A stretch of DNA of 64,000 bases, from positions 1 through 64,000 of the forward strand of contig PLHW01000071.1 of NCBI GenBank assembly GCA_003139095.1, written 5' to 3'. The position numbers were made by a program, and so were the translations under genes. Source of the stretch: Acidobacteriaceae bacterium (GTDB taxonomy: Bacteria > Acidobacteriota > Terriglobia > Terriglobales > Acidobacteriaceae). Every line of letters starts with the position of its first letter. Position 1 is the stretch's first letter. Below the pieces are notes generated by a model. The model was not told where the DNA came from. It did no database searches and worked only from the letters and a program-made list of their open reading frames with translations. Shown here one piece after another: positions 28,117-35,662 of the stretch.

Positions 28117-28863
28117 TCAAAGTCCTTCCTTGCCCACTGTGACGCCCGGCGCTGCGTCTACCAACTCAATCCATGTCGACATATATGCGGCCTTATCCCT
28201 CCGCAGCACTGCCGCGCCCGTGAATGTAACTCGATTTAAAACCCACACCGCTGCCTGAATATCCTCTACCAGCGCGTCCGCGATCTCATACGACATCCCT
28301 AATCCTGTCCCCGCGGCCCCCTCCTGTGTGGCGCGAAGACCGCGGTCCCCAGCGCGCCCGCTTTTGGCGTGATGGGGTGGAACGCTCGTGTCCGCGCGGC
28401 ATAGCCCGAACCGCGAGCCCTTGCCCGTGGCAATTGCATCCGCGGTCTTATCCGACGCCCGAGCCGCCCCTAGGCGACGGCCAACCGCTCCACTCAATCC
28501 CGTCTTTGGCGGCGTCGCGCTTCTCCCAATCTCCTCCACCATCTCCGGAAAGTCCCGTCCATATAGGTACCCTCCTACCTCGATCTCCCGTCCCACTATC
28601 TCCGCGCTCGTAATCACTCCAATCTTCCGGCGCGTATCGTGTCCATCTAGCCTGGGAGAATAGTCCAACCCCATCCCCAGCAACGACGGAATCGCCTCCT
28701 CTGCCGCCCTTCGCGCAAGTATCACCCGATGCCCCCGCGCTCCTGCGGGCGCCTTATCGGACGGCGAGTCCACCACGGTCAACACTCCCCGGAACGCCAC
28801 ACGATTCGGATGTCCGGCCACCGCCGGCATCCGAATCGCCATCGACTCCAATGAAATCCCCAT
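28117..28863 (-). CDS. Prohead protease-like protein with an internal insertion
   Basis: The start is the ATG at 28863, 31 codons inside the tracked ORF. The product has 248 residues. Residues 15-112 (VAFRGVLTVVDSPSDKAPAGARGHRV, GMGLDYSPRLDGHDTRRKIGVITSAEIVGREIEVGGYLYGRDFPEMVEEI) and 188-236 (LGMSYEIADALVED, VWVLNRVTFTGAAVLRRDKAAYMSTWIEL) fit a prohead maturation protease, with likely catalytic His75 and Ser191. Between them, residues about 113-187 are Gly/Arg/Ala-rich and unlike the rest of the fold, so they look inserted. If the insert is real, activity may be lost or altered. It precedes the scaffold and capsid genes as expected. Confidence 0.68.
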   Translation of the reverse strand: MGISLESMAIRMPAVAGHPNRVAFRGVLTVVDSPSDKAPAGARGHRVILARRAAEEAIPSLLGMGLDYSPRLDGHDTRRKIGVITSAEIVGREIEVGGYLYGRDFPEMVEEIGRSATPPKTGLSGAVGRRLGAARASDKTADAIATGKGSRFGLCRADTSVPPHHAKSGRAGDRGLRATQEGAAGTGLGMSYEIADALVEDIQAAVWVLNRVTFTGAAVLRRDKAAYMSTWIELVDAAPGVTVGKEGL

Positions 28864-28966
28864 TCCGATATCCCACCTATTCGAACAACTGACTTTCGAA
28901 CTTCTGACCAGAATCCGACACGTTCGACCGCGCCGTCGTCGACCTCTAACAGTCAACGCCTTGGCT

Positions 28967-28997
28967 TTTACTACTTACTTCTAACTTCCGACTTCTA
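28967..28997. repeat. Simple-sequence tract, ACTTCTAACTTCCG type
   Basis: TTTTACTACTTACTTCTAACTTCCGACTTCTAACTTCC spans the stop codon of the portal gene, so the last codons of the gene lie inside the tract. A related tract ends the DUF3037 gene at 30626. Confidence 0.65.
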
Positions 28998-30428
28998 ACT
29001 TCCCAAAATCTCCCCCAGCCCTCGTGCCCGTCGAACTTCATTCACCGTCAACACACCAGTGCGTAGTAAGATCTCGTCGATCTGCGCTTGCTCCATCTCA
29101 TCGGTTGCATCCACATCGGTGAATACGAACTCCAGGTCTGGCCATCCGAGCTTTTTCCCAATCGCATCTCGCGTCAGGTGTTCCGCGATCAGCCGTGCCG
29201 TCGGGACTACCGCCGACCGGAACGCCATCTCCGTCATCTCCGCCGCCGTCGCCCGGTTCACATCGCTTGTAACTCCCAGGAATTGTGCCGGTAAGTCAAA
29301 GGCGTCGGCAATAATCCGAATTAGAAACTCCTGCCAGGCCAGCCGGAGGTCTGCGTCGTTCCCCGCCGCGAACCGCAGCACCTCCGGCTTCGTCTCCGCC
29401 GACATAATTGGGACCCGCCCCGTCCCCTCAATCTCGTCCTGCCACCATCGGATCAGTCGCTCATGATTGGCCGGCGTTAGCCCTTGCAGCCACAGCGCAT
29501 ACTGCACCACCGAATTCGAAGCGAGCCGCCCCGCATACCGGTGCGCGCTCAAGAATTCATTGATCGTCTCGAACGCCACCTCCACCCGGCCCAGCCCAAA
29601 CGGCGTGTGCGTCCGCGGGTTCAGCCTGATATAACTCAGCTCATCGTCATTTAGTACGATTTGCCCCTCCGGCCCGTATAGTCCCGTTACCTGCACATAT
29701 CTCGCGGAATCCGGCCGCCCGTCCCAATCCGACATAATCCGAATCGTCGCCCCATCTACCGGCCACATAAGAAGAGGTGACGAAGGGAAAGCGGCCACGG
29801 GTTGGCGATGTGTGGGGCCGGGCGACGCGCCCGTCCAAGCCGACCGCAATTCAGCGGAAGGCAGTTTCCACCCTTCCACTAAATCCAATTCAATCGCCCC
29901 GAACCCGCCGACAATCACGTCCTCAAGCACCTGCTCCACAAACGACCGGAACGAATCGTCCGGATTCGGTGCTTCAAAAGTTTGCGTTAGGATCTGCGCT
30001 CGTAACGCTCCGTTCGGAATGTGGTCGATCGACCGTCCGCTTCGCGCCTGGATCCTCCACCGCATCCCCGCAATGCGGTCCTTAATAACATTGATCGCCC
30101 GCCTCGCAATCGGGGTCTCCGCAAACCTCCGCAAATTCGCTGGCGAAAGTTTCGGCAATGCCGAGTTTCCCGACCCACTCTTCGACCGCCCGCCCGCCCC
30201 AGGTAGCATCGACGAAGGGAATCCCGCAATTGAAAACGGGGCCAGGTTCGACCCCGTTCCCATCGTTCGCCGCCCACTTAGCCCTCGCGCAAGAAGATTA
30301 GTGTTACTTATCAGCGACTGAGTGGAGCTCTTCAACAACTGTGCTGATTGTGCGAGCAAGTTACTCGAGTTGCTAATAAGTGTCGTTGCCCGCCGCCTCT
30401 GTCTCGATATCCATTCCCGCACAGACAC
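28995..30428 (-). CDS. Phage portal protein with a possible insertion
   Basis: The product has 477 residues. A Ser/Asn-rich N-terminus (about 1-90) is followed by a typical portal body: LSPANLRRFAETPIARRAINVIKDRIAGMRWRI, EAPNPDDSFRSFVEQVLEDVIVGGFGAIELDL, LLMWPVDGATIRIM, YIRLNPRTHTPFGLGRVEVAFETINEFL and FLGVTSDVNRATAAEMTEMAFRSAVVP. The portal ring is the DNA entry point and head-tail junction. Residues about 186-220 (WKLPSAELRSAWTGASPGPTHRQPVAAFPSS) break the pattern between two conserved strands and look inserted. The start is a GTG near GGGAGAG; a second GTG lies two codons on. The terminase gene lies upstream, separated by the kinase/DUF3037 cassette. Confidence 0.85.
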   Translation of the reverse strand: MSVREWISRQRRRATTLISNSSNLLAQSAQLLKSSTQSLISNTNLLARGLSGRRTMGTGSNLAPFSIAGFPSSMLPGAGGRSKSGSGNSALPKLSPANLRRFAETPIARRAINVIKDRIAGMRWRIQARSGRSIDHIPNGALRAQILTQTFEAPNPDDSFRSFVEQVLEDVIVGGFGAIELDLVEGWKLPSAELRSAWTGASPGPTHRQPVAAFPSSPLLMWPVDGATIRIMSDWDGRPDSARYVQVTGLYGPEGQIVLNDDELSYIRLNPRTHTPFGLGRVEVAFETINEFLSAHRYAGRLASNSVVQYALWLQGLTPANHERLIRWWQDEIEGTGRVPIMSAETKPEVLRFAAGNDADLRLAWQEFLIRIIADAFDLPAQFLGVTSDVNRATAAEMTEMAFRSAVVPTARLIAEHLTRDAIGKKLGWPDLEFVFTDVDATDEMEQAQIDEILLRTGVLTVNEVRRARGLGEILGS

Positions 30429-30481
30429 CTCTCCCGCCCGGCGCGCATCGCCGCCAGGCCTATTTCATCTGATCTCAAAAC

Positions 30482-30540
30482 CTGTCATCTTGAGCGTGGC
30501 GGGGTAAGCGAAGCGCGCCCCGCTCAGTCGAAGGACCCCT
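30482..30540 (+). repeat. Dispersed GTCATC...GTCGAAGGACCCC repeat
   Basis: CTGTCATCTTGAGCG opens and CAGTCGAAGGACCCCT closes a 59-bp unit with an internal GC-rich inverted repeat (GCGGGG/CCCCGC). Two further copies in the same orientation lie at 33403 and 35511. It sits between the portal start and the terminator of the DUF3037 gene. Confidence 0.7.
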
Positions 30541-30590
30541 AAAGCCATGGCACGACCAAAAGGGGGAGTTCTCTCCGCCCGCTGTCCCCA

Positions 30591-30621
30591 AAAAAGCAAA
30601 CGGCGCAGCTTCCGCCGCGCC
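30591..30621 (-). terminator. Terminator after the DUF3037 cassette
   Basis: On the minus strand GGCGCGGCGGAAGCTGCGCC forms a stem with a four-base loop, followed by GTTTGCTTTTTT. It lies about 35 bases beyond the stop codon of the stand-alone DUF3037 gene. It would separate the kinase/DUF3037 transcript from the portal gene. Confidence 0.75.
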
Positions 30622-30625
30622 ATTT

Positions 30626-30656
30626 CGTAAGACTTCTTACTTCTGATTTCTTACTT
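30626..30656. repeat. Simple-sequence tract, TTACTTCTGATTTC type
   Basis: GTAAGACTTCTTACTTCTGATTTCTTACTTC runs into the stop codon of the DUF3037 gene. It is of the same family as the tract at the end of the portal gene. Confidence 0.65.
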
Positions 30657-31514
30657 CTAACTTCTCGTCTCTCTCCTTACCTCTTCCGCAATCTCCCCCA
30701 TCTCCCCAACATCCCGCACCGAAATCTCAGTCGCCCGCAGCATCGCCACTCCCGAAGCCACCTCGCCCCGTGCTCGCATCGCTTCTTCGCTGATCACCGC
30801 CGTCATCAGCGCCTCTTCACCCCGTCCCCGCATCCCCGATTGAATCCTCGAATACCGATACGCCATCGTTACCGCCGGCTCTCGGCTCAAATTCAGCGCC
30901 AGCGCGTGAAACATCTTCACCGCGCTCCCCACGCGAAATCCAAAGTCCACCACAAACGGATCGTTCTCTCCTGTAAACTCCCGCATATCCAGGTCGCGCT
31001 TCATCATCTCCAGCACGCCCGCCTCTGCGAACGCGTCTTGCATCCGGCCCACAATCCCCATTCGCCCCATCCGCCGTGTCCGCTCTCCTGCCTGCGCCAC
31101 ACCCGGCATCGGAGCCAAATAATCCCGCTCCAGCACTCGCATCTCCGCCATCGGATCGCTCGCCACCATCGCCTTCACCGGCCCCACATCGAACACCGTC
31201 CCAAATCTTTCTCCCAGCAATTGTGTCAACTCTTCCCGCCCGTGGATGTCCTTCAGTCGCTCCCGAATCTCTCTTTCCAGATGTTCAAAGATCGCAACGT
31301 CCAGATCCGGTGCAAAGCACTTCACCCGCTTCCAGTCCCGCGTCATCCGCAATTCTGCGAACCGGGGTCCACGGTCGGCGCGGTTTTCGCCCACTGGGGT
31401 GGAAGACTCGCCCCCCGGCTCCAGCACCAACACGCCCACGGTCATAAAATCGTCCCGCAAAGCGTGTGGCACCAACCGCAACAATAACAATTCAAGCTGC
31501 CGCGTATTCCCCAT
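30657..31514 (-). CDS. DUF3037 family protein
   Basis: The product has 285 residues. The N-terminal 130 residues (MGNTRQLELLLLRLVPHALRDDFMTVGVLVLEPGG, FAELRMTRDWKRVKCFAPDLDVAIFEHLEREIRERL, LLGERFGTVFDVGPVKAMVASDPMAEMRVLERDYLAP) fit the DUF3037 family. The rest (about 140-285) is helical and shares no motif I know. DUF3037 proteins are commonly encoded next to HipA-like kinases, and one lies two genes upstream. The N-terminus closely parallels that of the neighbouring DUF3037-S24 fusion, so the pair probably arose by duplication. A terminator follows. The molecular role of DUF3037 is unknown to me; an adaptor or antitoxin-like partner is inference. Confidence 0.8.
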   Translation of the reverse strand: MGNTRQLELLLLRLVPHALRDDFMTVGVLVLEPGGESSTPVGENRADRGPRFAELRMTRDWKRVKCFAPDLDVAIFEHLEREIRERLKDIHGREELTQLLGERFGTVFDVGPVKAMVASDPMAEMRVLERDYLAPMPGVAQAGERTRRMGRMGIVGRMQDAFAEAGVLEMMKRDLDMREFTGENDPFVVDFGFRVGSAVKMFHALALNLSREPAVTMAYRYSRIQSGMRGRGEEALMTAVISEEAMRARGEVASGVAMLRATEISVRDVGEMGEIAEEVRRETRS

Positions 31515-31607
31515 CGCCGATCGCGCCCTGAATCACCTTGCTGCTCTTACGAATACCCCAACTTCTCTGCGCCCAGCTTTCGTCACCGCCCGAGCTTTAC
31601 CTCCTCC

Positions 31608-32399
31608 TCAGTATCTCCGCATCACCCCAATCACCCGTCCCTGGATCTGCACCGATGGCCCCGGCACAACAATCGGCTCCATCTTCGAGTTCGACGGCTG
31701 CAGCCGAACATTATCTCCCTCCCGATAGAACCGCTTCAACGTAGCTTCCGCCGAATCGACCAGCGCCACCACCAGTTCCCCATCCCGCGCCGTCCTCTTT
31801 TTCTCCACCAGTACGTAATCCCCATCCAGAATCGCTTCATCCTGCATCGACTGCCCACGCACTTCCAGCGCATACATCTCTCTCGACGAGTACGCAATGT
31901 CCGCCATCGAAATGGTCTCGTTATTCTGGATCGCCTCGATCGGGCACCCCGCCGCAATCCGACCCACCAGCGGCAACGTAGTCGCCGTGTTCACCACCAT
32001 CCAATCCTTCAACTCCCGTTCCTTCGCAACCGCATTTTTCGGCGCCAGGTACATCGCCGTCAGCACATCCATTTCTCTTGCCGGATCCTCCGTCACCACC
32101 GCTTTCGTCGGCGCCACATCGATGCTCGTCCCGAATTTCTCGCCCACCAGTTGCACCAACTCCTCGCGCCTTTGCAGGCTCCCCAGTCGCGCCCGAATCT
32201 CCTGCTCCACTACCTCAAACCACTCCGTCTCCACGTCCGGCGCCACGCATTGCAGCATCTTCCAGTCGTGTGTCATTCGAACATCGGCGAACCCGCCGTC
32301 ACTCTCCCGCAGCAACAGTCCAACCGTCACGAAATCTTCCCGCAAAACATGCGGCAGAAATCGCAGCAGGTAAAGCTCGAGCTGTCGCCTCTCCGCCAT
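31608..32399 (-). CDS. DUF3037 fused to LexA-like S24 autoprotease domain
   Basis: The start is placed at the ATG giving MAERRQLELYLLRFLPHVLRED, which aligns with the start of the DUF3037 paralogue; an upstream TTG at 32507 is possible. The product has 263 residues. Residues 1-125 are DUF3037. Residues about 140-263 are a complete LexA-type S24 domain: cleavage site A150-G151 in RIAAGCP, Ser184 in RGQSMQDEAILDGDY, Lys222 in SAEATLKRFYREG, and the closing QIQGRVIGVMRRY. The spacing of these three matches LexA closely. There is no winged helix. Such domains self-cleave when RecA filaments form, so DNA damage could split DUF3037 from the tail (inference). It lies 118 bases after the kinase gene. 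Confidence 0.85.
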   Translation of the reverse strand: MAERRQLELYLLRFLPHVLREDFVTVGLLLRESDGGFADVRMTHDWKMLQCVAPDVETEWFEVVEQEIRARLGSLQRREELVQLVGEKFGTSIDVAPTKAVVTEDPAREMDVLTAMYLAPKNAVAKERELKDWMVVNTATTLPLVGRIAAGCPIEAIQNNETISMADIAYSSREMYALEVRGQSMQDEAILDGDYVLVEKKRTARDGELVVALVDSAEATLKRFYREGDNVRLQPSNSKMEPIVVPGPSVQIQGRVIGVMRRY

Positions 32400-32516
32400 C
32401 GACTCGTTGCCAGGCCTCAGCCTGCCTCGCCCCTTCGCCTTCCCCTGTGTCCAACTCTGTGGTTCAAAGTTTTTCTCAGTGATCTCCGCGAACTCTCCGG
32501 TTAACAAGGCCCGGCC

Positions 32517-33323
32517 TCACGCCTCCTCCCTCCACTCCGGAAACGGTCTCCGCGGCGACGTCCGAAACGCCTGAATCAACTCCCGCACTATCGCCCGCCT
32601 CTCGATCAGCCTCTGCACCAGCGCTTCCAACTCATCCCAACTTGCCCCATACCACGCCGGTGGTATCTCTCCCGCCACCCGCCAGATCGCGTCCTCCTCC
32701 AATTTCTCAATCCGCGTCAGCCACGGTTCAAACGACCCCCACCCGCTCACCTTCCCATATACCTCATTCCTCGGATATACCCCTCTCAGCGGAAAATCCG
32801 GAAACGTCCACTCCCCCGCATTAAAGCAATATCCCTGATCGATAAACGCCGCCGAATATTTCCTCTCCCGCAGCTTCCGCCAAAACGCCGCCTGCCGCCC
32901 ATCCGCGTTACAGGTCCACTTATCCAGCGCCAAGATCCCCGCAAACGTCTCCAGATTCCGCACCCGGTCCAGCATCTCCGGCGGCAGGTAATCGAACACC
33001 TGCCCCTCCACTGGACTCACCACAAACCGCGATCCAAACTGCAATCCCGCCTCCACCTGGATCGCGTTGCTCCCCAGCACGATCGTCAATTCCGGCGTAT
33101 GCTCCACCAGCCAAATCGAAACATCCACTACCTCCGCCACCGGCACCGGCAGTCCCACCTGCTCCGCCAGTCGCGTCGCCAAAAACTCGTTCGCCAGCAC
33201 CCGCTCATGCTGCGGATTATTCCGAAACTTCACCACATAATAATGACCATCCTCGCAGCGCATCAGATGGCTCTGCGCTCCGCCCCTCATCCTCTTCACG
33301 TGCTGTATCGCAGACGTTGACAT
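32517..33323 (-). CDS. HipA-like kinase family protein
   Basis: The product has 268 residues. It fits the short HipA-like kinase family usually found beside DUF3037 genes. Visible kinase features are the Gly-rich opening (RGGAQSHLM), Lys32 in YYVVKFRNN for ATP binding, Glu46 in LANEFLATRLA, a catalytic-loop-like LDKWTCNADGRQ (Asp134, Asn139, Asp141) and IDQG (Asp162) in place of the metal-binding DFG. It is shorter than HipA (about 440 residues) and lacks its N-terminal subdomain. Its substrate is unknown. It heads a three-gene unit inside the phage-like locus, between terminase and portal genes, with a 270-base upstream gap that probably carries its promoter. Confidence 0.82.
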   Translation of the reverse strand: MSTSAIQHVKRMRGGAQSHLMRCEDGHYYVVKFRNNPQHERVLANEFLATRLAEQVGLPVPVAEVVDVSIWLVEHTPELTIVLGSNAIQVEAGLQFGSRFVVSPVEGQVFDYLPPEMLDRVRNLETFAGILALDKWTCNADGRQAAFWRKLRERKYSAAFIDQGYCFNAGEWTFPDFPLRGVYPRNEVYGKVSGWGSFEPWLTRIEKLEEDAIWRVAGEIPPAWYGASWDELEALVQRLIERRAIVRELIQAFRTSPRRPFPEWREEA

Positions 33324-33402
33324 TGCACAATCTAGCTAAGGTTCTCTCGCTCCTGAACAACCAACAACGTCGTCATCCCGAGAGGCTGTGACCTTTTTCT
33401 CG

Positions 33403-33453
33403 CTGTCATCCTGGGCGAAGTGAGGCGAATGCCGAACGGAGTCGAAGGACCCC
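33403..33453 (+). repeat. Dispersed GTCATC...GTCGAAGGACCCC repeat
   Basis: TGTCATCCTGGGCGAAG opens and GGAGTCGAAGGACCCC closes this copy. A partial GTCATCCCGAG unit precedes it at 33371. It lies in the gap between the terminase stop and the kinase start. Confidence 0.7.
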
Positions 33454-33596
33454 TGCACCAATTCCACCGTCCGCGTCGCCGCAAGGCATTCCCCCCCGTG
33501 CTCTCCAGGCCGCGGGTTCGGATTTTCGCCGCCCTAACTCTGCACTCTATCTCTCAATGGCCCCTCAGCCTGTGACCCCACGCACACTCAATTTGT

Positions 33597-35459
33597 TCAC
33601 TTTCCGGCCGCTCCATCTTCCCACCATTCCTTCCGCCGCCCTTCCTTCCTCGCCGCGAGTGCAATTCCCATCGCCATCACGCAATCGTCATGTGCCCCCG
33701 GAGCCGCTGCCGGCGCCCCGTTCACCTGCCTTACAAATGTCCGGCACTCGTTCCATAGCTTCCAGCTCTGGAATAGCGGCGCCGCCTCCACCAACATCTC
33801 CGCCAGGTTCTCAAGCATCGGCGGACGGCTCTTTGCCGTCGTGTACCACCCCTCCGCTCCGTCTTCCCACGTATACACCGGCTTGTACTTCAGCGTGTCC
33901 ACTAAGTGCACCAGCAACGCGTGCCCATGATTGTTTCTTTCCACCACCGCTACCGCGTCGTTATATTCCTTCCCCAACTTCGCCACCCGGTTCCCCAGCT
34001 CTCTTGGCGTAAAGTGTCCATGTAACTCCGCGCACTGCTGCCCTGACTCCCAGTCGATCACTTCCGCGCACGCGTAATCTCCATTTACTCCCCCGCCCGC
34101 CGGGTCCACTCCCATCGCATAACGCCGTCCCGGTTGCGCCGGCAGCCAGATCGACAAATGCCCGTTTTCCCGCGTCTCGCATGGCGCGCTCGCCCCCGCC
34201 AGCGCCTTCTCAATCACCTCGATCTCGAATGCGCACTCCCCCGACGACCGGAAGCACTGCACCGCATCTTCCGCAAATTCCTGCCCCGCCATTCCCCGCA
34301 ACGCCGACCACTGCTGCCGCCGCCACGCGATCTGCTCGTCCGTCAGCCCGTTCGCCAGCGCCAACTCTATTTCTTCAGGAGTCTTCTCAAACCCGTTCCC
34401 CGGCTCGCTCCTGTAACTCTCCTCAAACCACCATGGAAAAAAGTGCTTCGTGTATCCCGTCTCCTCCGCTTGCTGCCACTCCTCGTAAAACGGTCCCCAA
34501 GCCCCGTTCGCGGTCGATTCCAGCACAATCTCTCCCCCCGGAACCACCGCCGCCCGCAGCGATCCGAGCGCGTCCGCTCCCTCCCGTCCCCACCGCGAAA
34601 CCTCCGTGCAGTGCAGGTTCTGTATCGTCCGTCCCCGCCCCGCATTCTCGTCCGCCGACGCCACCGTGAACTCGCTATCCAGATGCGGAAACACCAGTTC
34701 CCGCGCACTCGAATGCGAAGTCTTCAGCGGACCCTCTTGCAACTCCGACGGCAGGTTATCCCAGAAGCGATGCACGATTCGGAAGATCTCCTCCGCCGCC
34801 AACTGGTCGTGCGCCACCAGCATCGTCAGCGTCCCCTTCCGCGTGATCGTCTGCACAAAAAAACGCGCCGCCAGGTACGACGTCATCCCAATCTGCCGCG
34901 CCTTCAGCACTATGTTTTTCTTCGCGCCCGTCTCCAGGCACACCCGCGAATATTCCCGCTGCACCGCGTTCATCTCGATCGGCGCCGGCTGCCCCACTTT
35001 CGTCCGGATCTTAAGATGCTGCTCAATCCAGTAATCCCGCTCCGTCCGCTCCCAGAATTTGCCGCCTCCGATTTCTCTCCTGCAACCCTGTGCAATCTCA
35101 TCCAGCCGCCCGCCAATCCTAACCAGTTCGTCGATCTGCTTTTCTATGACGCCCCTCGGATTCTTTTTCTCGCCCTGTCCTTCTCCGGCTGCGCTACGAT
35201 TCTGCTCCTCTTGCGCGATTCGGCCTCCACCTTCACTCCGGCTTTCCTCCTCAGGAGTCGCCGGATCATTCCGGCTTTCTCTTCTAGTCGCAGTTTGCTC
35301 GCTTCGATGTTCCGTCCTGGTCGCCGCCGTCTTATTCTCGTTACCTTTTTTCCCCGTCGCCCCCGATTTCGATCCCGCGTTCAACTCCGTGATTACTTCC
35401 CCAGCCTGTCCCGTGGACCCATCCCCAACCCGCCCTAATCCCCCATCTTCAAATGGCAT
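33597..35459 (-). CDS. Phage terminase large subunit
   Basis: The product has 620 residues from an ATG (a TTG four codons earlier is the tracked start). The first 110 residues are low-complexity and charged (KSGATGKKGNENKTAATRTEHRSEQ), atypical of terminases. The ATPase follows: a Walker A-like KARQIGMTSYLAARF, LTMLVAHDQLAAEEIF, a Walker B region near LHCTEVSRWG and coupling motif LESTANG. The nuclease domain has GVDPAGGGVNGDYACAEVID, VVERNNHGHALL and AHDDCVMAMGIAL, the three acidic positions of RNase H-like terminase nucleases. It packages DNA through the portal. No small terminase was recognised. The kinase/DUF3037 cassette separates it from the portal. Confidence 0.9.
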   Translation of the reverse strand: MPFEDGGLGRVGDGSTGQAGEVITELNAGSKSGATGKKGNENKTAATRTEHRSEQTATRRESRNDPATPEEESRSEGGGRIAQEEQNRSAAGEGQGEKKNPRGVIEKQIDELVRIGGRLDEIAQGCRREIGGGKFWERTERDYWIEQHLKIRTKVGQPAPIEMNAVQREYSRVCLETGAKKNIVLKARQIGMTSYLAARFFVQTITRKGTLTMLVAHDQLAAEEIFRIVHRFWDNLPSELQEGPLKTSHSSARELVFPHLDSEFTVASADENAGRGRTIQNLHCTEVSRWGREGADALGSLRAAVVPGGEIVLESTANGAWGPFYEEWQQAEETGYTKHFFPWWFEESYRSEPGNGFEKTPEEIELALANGLTDEQIAWRRQQWSALRGMAGQEFAEDAVQCFRSSGECAFEIEVIEKALAGASAPCETRENGHLSIWLPAQPGRRYAMGVDPAGGGVNGDYACAEVIDWESGQQCAELHGHFTPRELGNRVAKLGKEYNDAVAVVERNNHGHALLVHLVDTLKYKPVYTWEDGAEGWYTTAKSRPPMLENLAEMLVEAAPLFQSWKLWNECRTFVRQVNGAPAAAPGAHDDCVMAMGIALAARKEGRRKEWWEDGAAGK

Positions 35460-35510
35460 TTCCCGGCCCAAACTACTCTTTCAAGTTTTCCCCACAACCG
35501 CCGCATACCC

Positions 35511-35572
35511 TGTCATCCTGCGCGCAGCATAATCATCGCGCAGCGATGATTATGCGGAGTCGAAGGACCCCG
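35511..35572 (+). repeat. Dispersed GTCATC...GTCGAAGGACCCC repeat
   Basis: TGTCATCCTGCGCG opens and GGAGTCGAAGGACCCCG closes this copy. Between them CATAATCATCGC and GCGATGATTATG form a perfect 12-bp stem around a short loop. It lies upstream of the terminase start. Confidence 0.75.
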
Positions 35573-35628
35573 TACCCGTCAGTGCTCTTCACCAGCCCCG
35601 CAAGGCATTCTCCCCGCACTGCCGTCCG

Positions 35629-35662
35629 AACGACCAACGACGAACGACCAACGACCGACTTC
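35629..35662. repeat. Simple-sequence tract, ACGACCAACGACGA type
   Basis: ACGACCAACGACGAACGACCAACGACCGACTTC runs right up to the stop codon of the beta-helix/deacetylase gene on the minus strand. Confidence 0.65.

Noticed and set aside
34134-35438. 434-aa plus-strand ORF opposite the terminase
   Set aside because: It is an extreme Arg/Leu/Pro shadow frame, while the minus frame holds the terminase motifs.
20641-35662. CRISPR array as an explanation for the short tandem tracts
   Set aside because: The units are short, degenerate and contiguous, with no constant repeat/unique spacer alternation and no cas genes.
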